Position numbers and translations under genes: made by a program. A DNA stretch of 12,444 nucleotides from Eubacterium sp. GTDB taxonomy: Bacteria; Bacillota; Clostridia; Lachnospirales; Lachnospiraceae. Below, piece after piece: positions 6,205 to 12,444 of this stretch (positions within the stretch are counted from its first letter, which is position 1; each line of letters begins with the position of its first letter). The DNA is taken from positions 1 through 12,444 of the forward strand of contig JAFSTZ010000366.1 in assembly GCA_017445525.1 (NCBI GenBank), in the 5' to 3' direction. The notes under the pieces are model-generated. The model did no database searches, was not told the origin of the DNA, and worked only from the letters and a program-made list of their open reading frames with translations.

Positions 6205-9200
6205 CCTCATCCTCCGGTCTCATCATGATCTTGTCCGGCAACTGCTCCATGATGACTCTCTCGAGAGCACGCGGAGCCACCGGCATAGTCAGTATGCCTG
6301 CAAATCCCATAGCCTTGTAGTCTTCCTCTGTTTTTCCCGGATCAGAGGTCAGAGCGTATACCGCAACCTCCGGATGCAGCTTTTTGATCCTGGATACAAA
6401 CTCGCCTTCATCCCTGTCAGATATCATGGTTTCCATGATCACGACATCAAAGCTGCCGTATTTAACCTTCTTTAAGCACTCTTCACGATCATCGGCCGTT
6501 GTGACAAATGCTCTGGTGGCTCTCAAAAGCTCTTTCATGACAGTAAGGTTAACCTTGCTCTCATCTACTACCAGCACCTCTGCTTCCGGCGCTATAAACT
6601 GCGGTACATATGAACCCAGGAGGATCTCTTCCTCCCTCTCCGCTTTTTCGGTCTCATCTCTCGAAATATCCAAAAGTTCATCCACATATCCCAGAAGCTC
6701 CTCGGATGCACTGTGGATATCTTTAACATATTTAGTGACAGTCGCAGTGTAATGCTCAGGTACATCTGTCACGTCCTCGCGCATAAGAAGCTCATTCATA
6801 CCCATGATCGTATTGATGGGAGTACGTATATCATGTGTCATATTTGCAAGGAATCTGAGTTTTTCCGCGTTGGCCTTTTCTACCTCACCCCTTGCTGCGC
6901 GGATCTCACGATACTGTCTGCGGACGACCGTACTCGTCATGATCCTCCAGACAAGAAATGCAGCCAAAAGCAAAGCCAGCGCGATACCGATCACAAGGAC
7001 CACCGGCATCTCAAAAAAATCGGGCTTTTTGATGATATCAACAGTCTCCTCCTGATAGATGGCTCCCGTAGACGAATCTATGATCTGCATATGGAGAGTA
7101 TAGTTGCCATAGTGCAGTGAAGTATACTCCAAAGACGAAAGCTCATTTTGAGGCACCATGATACCCTCATCGTCACTTCCCTCAAGATAAACTCTTACCA
7201 TCGGATTGGACAGAGTATAGTCAAGCGCTGCCACACTTATCTGAACACGGACTGCATCCTTCGGGATCTCATAAGCCCCATCCTCGGAAAGCATCAGGGG
7301 TTCTCCGTCACAGAGAACCGAGTTCACTCCGAGTATGACGTCCGAACGGCTCTCAAAGAACTTTTTGATGTTCATCTGACAGACGCCGGTACGCTCTGAA
7401 ACATAAAGTGTTCCATCCTCCTCCAGTTCACTGTAGGCATTTGCTGTCGGAACACCGGGAAGACCGTTCATGATCGTATAAAGCTTATAATCCTTTACGT
7501 TGTCCTCCAGAACATCCTGAACCTTCACACAGTAGATGCCGTAGGATGACAGTATCCAGATATTATCATCGTTTCCGTAATAGATATCAAAGTTGTTATT
7601 GTACGGAAATGAACTTACCTCATATATCTTTCCGTTTTTCATATACTGGATGGAGTTTGATGTGATGATCCAGTTTACATCTCTCTTCTCATCATACTTG
7701 ATCCTGAGAACCACCTCACTGGTCAGACCATCCTCTCTGGTGATCTCATCAACGATCTTGCCGTTCTCTATCACATGGATCCCGTTCCCGTCGGAGCCTG
7801 CATAGATACGGCCATCGCCGCCCTCACACAGAGTCAGGAGGGAAGTGTTTACCATCCCCTCAGTCTCACCGATATTGTAAAGGACACTCCCGTCCTTTAT
7901 GACAGACAGACCTCCGTTTGTTCCTACGTAGATACATCCGTCCGATCCGATCTCAACACATCTGGTTTCGTTATTTATCAGGCCGTTCATGGTTGTATAG
8001 TGAAAGATCTTGTTGTCTCTCGTACTGCAGATCAGTCCCTTGTTATCGTTATAACAACAGATCCAGATATTATCATCTGCATCCTTTTTGATACAACGGA
8101 TACGGGTGGTCCCCATGTATGTTGTAAAATCATTTTTGTATTCTCTTCCGCCGGATGAAAGTATCCTCAAACCATCATCGGTTCCTATATAGAGCAGGCC
8201 ATCCCTCATACATGTTGTATTTACAACGGACTGCTCCATCCCGGCTATCTCCATGACATCCCTAAAGTTAGAGCTTACAACCTTCATCACGCCCTGTCTC
8301 GAAGAAGCATACCAGAGATTGCCCTGGTAGTCCGCAGTTATCATCTCTATAGAACTCTTCATGGGAAGATTGTAAAGTTTATAAAGAGCACCTGTATTGT
8401 CTATATACCCCGATAAAGAAGAACTGTTGACCCATATCCTGTCGCAGACATATGTGATACCGAGTATCTCCTCATCGAACTCGCCTTTTAACTCCAGTTC
8501 GGATTTGTTCTGACCGATCTTGCCATGATAAAGCTCACCGGTGATGGTTCCCATATATACTTTTTCTGCATTCTCCGGATCCGGATATACATATGTAACT
8601 GCTCCGGTTCCCATGCCGATGGAACTGAGTTTTTTGGTCATAACTCCGTTCTCTATGCAAAAGATATCCCCATTTCTTGATGTCCCGTAAACCCGTCCGT
8701 TCTCATCAGCCTCAACCTGAAGGATATACTGATTTCCAACCAGATCATCCTTGATCGGATATGCATTCATCTTGTCATCAACCGCTACGAGTCCGTTTGC
8801 AGTCCCGATGATCATGGTCCCATCTGAACACTGTGATATACAACGGATGGAAAGCGAAGGAAGACCTTCCTTATCGGTTATGCGCTTCATCTCATATCCG
8901 TCCTTGATCACAACACCGTTGTCATTGGTTCCGAACCACATACGGTTATCTTTATCCTCAAATATACAACGTCCGCTGGTCAGGCCTTTTCTTGAGTCCA
9001 TTCGTTCAAAATTATTGCCATCAAATCGCAGAACTCCGCTGTAACCTCCGACCCAGATATAACCATCTGAAGATGAGAAGACAACATTGGCATCCGAAGT
9101 AGGCAAACCGTTGGTCGCATCATAGATCTCCTCGGTATATCCGACTCCCTTTATCTGTCCGCTGACCGCATAACCGCCACCGACAAATCTGTTGGTGTCA

Positions 9201-9298
9201 TCATCCTCGGCAAATGAAGCAGACGGAAACAGAGTGCCACCCAAAAGAAACGATGCCACCGCTATAGCCAGTATTCTTCTCACCTTGCTTGACTTCAT
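6197..9298 (-). CDS. Beta-propeller receptor resembling a hybrid kinase but lacking the ATPase domain
   Basis: The 1033-residue protein has a signal peptide (cleavage likely after SASFA, residue 30). A two-component-regulator propeller follows at about 58-650, with repeated GLP/GLT...DGxIWVGT-type blades such as DGYIWVGGYSGVLRFDG at 78-94. Then come a Y_Y_Y domain (about 657-757) and one membrane helix (764-787). The cytoplasmic side has a coiled stretch and a HisKA domain with His822 in NMTHDIRTPIN. A receiver-like domain (907-1020) follows after only about 25 residues. No HATPase_c domain is present. In the receiver the phospho-acceptor position is Glu956 (VVIMETMI) and the conserved Lys is Met1005 (LTMPV). 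It should sense an extracytoplasmic ligand, perhaps a glycan as in related propeller sensors, but signal by contact rather than phosphotransfer (inference). GAGGA lies upstream within the previous gene's last codons, 3 nt away. Confidence 0.9.
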   Translation of the reverse strand: MKSSKVRRILAIAVASFLLGGTLFPSASFAEDDDTNRFVGGGYAVSGQIKGVGYTEEIYDATNGLPTSDANVVFSSSDGYIWVGGYSGVLRFDGNNFERMDSRKGLTSGRCIFEDKDNRMWFGTNDNGVVIKDGYEMKRITDKEGLPSLSIRCISQCSDGTMIIGTANGLVAVDDKMNAYPIKDDLVGNQYILQVEADENGRVYGTSRNGDIFCIENGVMTKKLSSIGMGTGAVTYVYPDPENAEKVYMGTITGELYHGKIGQNKSELELKGEFDEEILGITYVCDRIWVNSSSLSGYIDNTGALYKLYNLPMKSSIEMITADYQGNLWYASSRQGVMKVVSSNFRDVMEIAGMEQSVVNTTCMRDGLLYIGTDDGLRILSSGGREYKNDFTTYMGTTRIRCIKKDADDNIWICCYNDNKGLICSTRDNKIFHYTTMNGLINNETRCVEIGSDGCIYVGTNGGLSVIKDGSVLYNIGETEGMVNTSLLTLCEGGDGRIYAGSDGNGIHVIENGKIVDEITREDGLTSEVVLRIKYDEKRDVNWIITSNSIQYMKNGKIYEVSSFPYNNNFDIYYGNDDNIWILSSYGIYCVKVQDVLEDNVKDYKLYTIMNGLPGVPTANAYSELEEDGTLYVSERTGVCQMNIKKFFESRSDVILGVNSVLCDGEPLMLSEDGAYEIPKDAVRVQISVAALDYTLSNPMVRVYLEGSDDEGIMVPQNELSSLEYTSLHYGNYTLHMQIIDSSTGAIYQEETVDIIKKPDFFEMPVVLVIGIALALLLAAFLVWRIMTSTVVRRQYREIRAARGEVEKANAEKLRFLANMTHDIRTPINTIMGMNELLMREDVTDVPEHYTATVTKYVKDIHSASEELLGYVDELLDISRDETEKAEREEEILLGSYVPQFIAPEAEVLVVDESKVNLTVMKELLRATRAFVTTADDREECLKKVKYGSFDVVIMETMISDRDEGEFVSRIKKLHPEVAVYALTSDPGKTEEDYKAMGFAGILTMPVAPRALERVIMEQLPDKIMMRPEDEDV

Positions 9299-9301
9299 GC
9301 G

Positions 9302-11443
9302 TTATTCCTCATTGAACTTTTTCAGGACTTCCATAACCTCATCCACGGAATCCAAAAAGACCTCTACACACTTGGGATCAAACTGAGTACCGGATCCCTC
9401 TTTGATGATCTCCAGCGCCTTCTCCGGTGGAAACGGCGGCTTATACACTCGCCTTGACGCCAGTGCATCAAACACATCCGCCACCGCCATGATACGTGCG
9501 GAAAGCGGGATAACTTCACCATGCAATCCCTCCGGATAGCCCTTGCCGTCCCACCTCTCATGGTGATATCCGGCCATGTTTCTGGCTTCCTTCAGATAGT
9601 TCTCTCCATGAACCGTATCAATAGCCTTTTCGATAAGTATACGTCCCTCAGTTGTATGCGTCTTGATGATATCATATTCCTCATCGGTCAGCTTGCCGGG
9701 CTTGTTCAGCACGTAGTCCGGGACATTTATCTTGCCGACATCATGCAGCGGCGCTGACATCACGACATCAGACATATACTTCGGAGTCAGCTTCTCGGCA
9801 TAGTATCCCTTTTTCTTCAGACCTTTCAGTATGATATCCACATACGCAGCCGTCTTCTGGACATGCGCACCCGTGTCGGAGTCGCGACTCTCGACCATGT
9901 CCGCCATAGTGATGATCAGACCGTTCTGCATCTGAGCCGTAGCTTCGGTATAATGCCTCAGATCCCTCATCTGCTCCGCCACACTCGTCATCACGCGACA
10001 GAGTGCGTCATACAGATACTCAAGCTCATCTCCGGTCTTTACCCGGATATTGCGGAAATTCCTGACCATATCATCCAGAGTTGTCTGATCCACTTCCTCC
10101 ACGGCAAAATCATCCATGGCAGATGTGATCGTATTGATCGGGCGAACCATATAGTATCTCGTGATCCACAGTCCGCAGGCCAGTATAAGCATAAAGTAGC
10201 CCAGCAGAATGATCATCAATCTGACGGCATATACCTTGGTATAATCAACCATCTCAGTATAATGGACATCCGCACCGGCATAGGCCACGCATTTACCGGC
10301 AGAATCATGAATAGGATAATAAGCAGTCTGCAGATGTCCGTACTCATCCTCACTCTCTACAACCGGAACCTGTTCTCCGGCCAAAAGCTCTTTTTTGTAC
10401 TTTAAGAATGACTCATCAAACTCATACAGATCTCCTATGATATCCGAACTCCTGCCCTCCGGATCCGTATCAAATATCAGTCTGATACCGTCTCCCTCAA
10501 CTCTGTAGACATAGAGATACTTGATACCGTTTATAGTCTTGACAGCTCTGTCAAGTATGGTCATCGTATCCTGGTATCTGATACGATCACATTCATCGAC
10601 CGTCTGACCACTTGAGAGATAGTCCTCAACCCTATCGGCGTCCACGCTTTCAGCTACGAACTGAGCCGCCTTCATCGCTGTACTTGCATACTCTGCATTC
10701 ACCGTGTCTTCATACAGCTTCATCGAGATAAGGCTTTGTATGGTGATCAGCAAAATACCCGTCAGCGTGAGCAGCAACAGGATACGCGTTCCCAGGCGCA
10801 TCCCCCTTGTCTTGGACTTTTTATTCATCTCTATCTGTTCCTCAGAAGTCAGAGGCTTCTGCATCCAGATGCTGTTCCAGATATGAGAGCGTATGTCCTC
10901 GGGAATGATGCGCAGTACACCGTAAGCTATGACAACACTTATCGTCTTGCTGACAATATCCAAACCGATACTGATAAGTACACACACGGCTACATAAAGC
11001 GCGGATCCTTTACTCGCAACCATACTCGCCACATCTGCTACATCATCAATGTAGGGTTCACCGGTAAGTATCCAATATATACCGGTGCCGACGCCCCCTC
11101 CTATAACTGCCATAAGTGCGATATAGAGTGGGATAAAATGCTTCCTCCGCTTTCTCGGATAACGGACATACGCCACCGTGATCAGGGAGATAGATACACT
11201 CACGCTCGTAAAATAGATAGAAAACGGATTGAATAAAGTACAGATCAGATGAGTGGAAGCTGCAGTGATCACGCCAAACAGAACACCCGAAAGTGCAGAA
11301 ACTGCGATAGTTCCGATCGTATCAAGATAGATAGGCAGATCCAAATATTGAGAAAGCAAATAAAATCCCACGTTGATCCCGATACCGAGAAACACGGCGA
11401 TTATGCGCTGCAGATTTGTTTTGGCAAATGAATGATCGTCCAT
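9302..11443 (-). CDS. Membrane HD-GYP cyclic di-GMP phosphodiesterase with Cache and HAMP regions
   Basis: The 713-residue protein is anchored by two membrane parts. Residues about 10-180 hold four to six helices, with YLDTIGTIAVSALSGVLFG at 39-57 resembling the S-component fold of ECF transporters. A helix at 218-240 leads to an extracytoplasmic Cache-like sensor (about 243-400, including YLYVYRVEGDG and AYYPIHDSAG). A second helix (404-428) leads to a HAMP-like segment starting YMVRPI at 431. The HD-GYP domain (about 505-700) has the full motif set: His527, HDVGK (567-571), His596, HHERWDGKGYP (627-637) and Asp656. It should therefore degrade cyclic di-GMP. No GGDEF domain is present. GAGGA lies 7 nt before the ATG. 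It is the first gene of the three-gene unit, and its stop lies 3 nt before the propeller gene. Confidence 0.92.
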   Translation of the reverse strand: MDDHSFAKTNLQRIIAVFLGIGINVGFYLLSQYLDLPIYLDTIGTIAVSALSGVLFGVITAASTHLICTLFNPFSIYFTSVSVSISLITVAYVRYPRKRRKHFIPLYIALMAVIGGGVGTGIYWILTGEPYIDDVADVASMVASKGSALYVAVCVLISIGLDIVSKTISVVIAYGVLRIIPEDIRSHIWNSIWMQKPLTSEEQIEMNKKSKTRGMRLGTRILLLLTLTGILLITIQSLISMKLYEDTVNAEYASTAMKAAQFVAESVDADRVEDYLSSGQTVDECDRIRYQDTMTILDRAVKTINGIKYLYVYRVEGDGIRLIFDTDPEGRSSDIIGDLYEFDESFLKYKKELLAGEQVPVVESEDEYGHLQTAYYPIHDSAGKCVAYAGADVHYTEMVDYTKVYAVRLMIILLGYFMLILACGLWITRYYMVRPINTITSAMDDFAVEEVDQTTLDDMVRNFRNIRVKTGDELEYLYDALCRVMTSVAEQMRDLRHYTEATAQMQNGLIITMADMVESRDSDTGAHVQKTAAYVDIILKGLKKKGYYAEKLTPKYMSDVVMSAPLHDVGKINVPDYVLNKPGKLTDEEYDIIKTHTTEGRILIEKAIDTVHGENYLKEARNMAGYHHERWDGKGYPEGLHGEVIPLSARIMAVADVFDALASRRVYKPPFPPEKALEIIKEGSGTQFDPKCVEVFLDSVDEVMEVLKKFNEE

Positions 11444-11471
11444 AGATAATCCTCAGATCAAAAAGCATCAT

Positions 11472-11484
11472 TGTATCCGATACA
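11472..11484. promoter_or_regulatory. 13-bp palindrome at the predicted start point of the HD-GYP operon
   Basis: TGTATC-C-GATACA is a perfect inverted repeat with a one-base centre. It touches the -10 element and covers the predicted start point near 11477. That is a typical place for a repressor operator. No regulator gene is adjacent and the site occurs once, so this is a tentative call. Confidence 0.35.
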
Positions 11485-11512
11485 TTTTATCACTTTATTG
11501 ATAATTGGTCAA
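11484..11512 (-). promoter_or_regulatory. Sigma-A promoter of the three-gene HD-GYP/propeller operon
   Basis: On the minus strand, TTGACC (11512-11507), 17 bp, then TAAAAT (11489-11484), preceded by TG (extended -10). Each hexamer has one mismatch to consensus. The -35 overlaps the TGA stop of the upstream gene. The leader is about 35 nt, too short for a cyclic di-GMP riboswitch. Confidence 0.6.
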
Positions 11513-12444
11513 GTATTTCGTGGCCTGAAGCTCGTACGTATATTGGTAAGTGCAACCTGGTCACCGCTGAGGCAAACATAGATCTCGTCAGTATCCATCT
11601 TCACAGTCGTTGTGTTTCGTATGGATATCCCGTTATTCTCCGTGATAGTGACAACCTTGTTGTCACGACGCAGGAAACGAACCGTACAATCCATCCCCTC
11701 TTTATTGTGAGCAAGCCAGTCATCCCAGTTTGTAAACTCTTCCTTCTTAACGATCTCCATATCGTTTTCGGATAATCCGTGACTGTCATCCCAGTACTCA
11801 CCGTCCAGCCGGATCAGGGCAAACTCGGTATGATTCGGTCCATCTACTTTTCTGTTGTCCGAGTAAAAGATATCTATAAATGCAGTATGCCATACAAGTC
11901 TGGCCGTAGGCAGACTTATCGTGTGAAAATGAAGCTCCATACCATCACGCAGCGGCATCCCCTCGGTAGCATCGGTACGATAGCCATCTATCTGAACATT
12001 CGGTACTTCCCCCGTCGGTCCGTCTATATAGCTGATCTCCTCGGCTATCCTCGGGATAAAGTGATCATCAGCCTTCTTGCCGGTTCTGTCGATGCTAACA
12101 TCTCGGATACTGCAGTTCTCCCCGGTGATCCCCGCATACAAAAATCTGGAGCTATCGGGAAGAGCTATGGTAACCCTTATCGAATCATCAACACTTTTTA
12201 TCTCAAAAAGCGCATGATCCCTGTATCTCACCGCAAGCACCTCGTAGCGAACGATGTTCTCTTTATCAATATCATCAGTTGATGATTCTTCCGACAGAGT
12301 ATATCTGCTCCTGGCCGTCTCCGCTTTTCTGGCACCGGAAACCCTCGTCTCGCCATCAAAGCGCAGCTCTCCGTATTCAAAGTAATTCAGATCCTTTTGG
12401 AGCTTTTCATCCGTATATGCTATACCGTCAAGTGAGTCAAACAA
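11509..12444 (-). CDS. C-terminal part of a protein with the same duplicated domain as the 7TM HD-GYP protein (partial)
   Basis: The reading frame is open to the right edge. Its first visible codon is TTG read as an internal Leu, not a start. The 311 visible residues align end to end with residues 510-828 of the HD-GYP protein at 3724. Shared blocks include FDSLDG, ALPDSS, TGENC, IPRIA, VDGY/IDGY with TDAT and GMP, LPTA with LVWH, RLDGE, and near the end GDQ-ALT-IR. The domain has two related halves: YFEYGELRFDGE in the first matches HTEFALIRLDGE in the second. By analogy the missing part should hold membrane helices and an HD-GYP domain, but none of that is visible. I do not recognise the domain family. 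The next gene starts 65 bp downstream from its own promoter. The homology is clear; the function is unknown. Confidence 0.8.
   Translation of the reverse strand: MFDSLDGIAYTDEKLQKDLNYFEYGELRFDGETRVSGARKAETARSRYTLSEESSTDDIDKENIVRYEVLAVRYRDHALFEIKSVDDSIRVTIALPDSSRFLYAGITGENCSIRDVSIDRTGKKADDHFIPRIAEEISYIDGPTGEVPNVQIDGYRTDATEGMPLRDGMELHFHTISLPTARLVWHTAFIDIFYSDNRKVDGPNHTEFALIRLDGEYWDDSHGLSENDMEIVKKEEFTNWDDWLAHNKEGMDCTVRFLRRDNKVVTITENNGISIRNTTTVKMDTDEIYVCLSGDQVALTNIRTSFRPRNT

Noticed and set aside
6630..6660. A frameshift hiding the missing HATPase_c domain of the propeller receptor
   Set aside because: Only about 70 bp separate the end of HisKA from the start of the receiver, and the frame is continuous. 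There is no room for an ATPase domain in any frame.
9863..10405. Plus-strand open frame of 180 codons
   Set aside because: It lies wholly inside the 713-residue HD-GYP gene, has no ribosome binding site that I can see, and its translation is His/Arg-rich with no domain. It is a shadow of the real gene, as are the plus-strand frames at 5389-5886 and 10736-11236.
11444..11508. Cyclic di-GMP riboswitch ahead of the HD-GYP operon
   Set aside because: The leader is about 35 nt, far too short, and shows no GEMM core.

Overview
The window looks like chromosome of a motile Lachnospiraceae-type Firmicute (Butyrivibrio/Roseburia-like). This is inferred from strong AGGAGG ribosome binding sites, Firmicute-type promoters, a DUF4364 protein, a YvyF-type flagellar-region protein, and HDIRTP-type histidine-kinase sequence. 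No RNA genes, insertion sequences, CRISPR arrays or phage genes were seen. Every gene except one is on the minus strand.

Right to left, in transcription order for the minus strand, the layout is as follows. (1) At 12444-11509 lies the C-terminal part of a protein cut by the window edge. It carries a two-repeat domain I cannot assign to a named family. (2) At 11443-3724 lies a tight three-gene unit behind a good sigma-A promoter. It encodes a membrane HD-GYP phosphodiesterase with Cache and HAMP regions, a periplasmic/extracellular beta-propeller receptor shaped like a hybrid histidine kinase, and a seven-helix HD-GYP protein. That last protein ends in the same unassigned domain as the protein at the window edge. 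(3) At 3632-2251 lie a lytic transglycosylase with no signal peptide and a YvyF-like zinc protein, both probably flagellar. (4) At 2242-1712 lies the one plus-strand gene, a DUF4364 winged-helix protein, convergent with the YvyF gene and divergent from the malic enzyme gene. (5) At 1619-1 lie a short malic enzyme and, 21 bp further on, the start of rho with a charged disordered insert.

The most unusual part is the signalling unit. The propeller receptor keeps its HisKA phospho-acceptor histidine but has no HATPase_c domain. Its receiver domain has Glu where the phosphorylated Asp should be and Met where the conserved Lys should be. It therefore cannot autophosphorylate or take phosphate in the normal way. 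Its stop codon overlaps the start of the 7TM HD-GYP gene by 8 nt, and the other HD-GYP gene ends 3 nt before it. My reading, which is inference, is that this is a phosphate-independent receptor that steers c-di-GMP breakdown by direct contact. The partner HD-GYP has GIP in place of GYP and a C-terminal domain made of two related halves. The same domain recurs in the flanking truncated gene, so it appears to be a reusable module.
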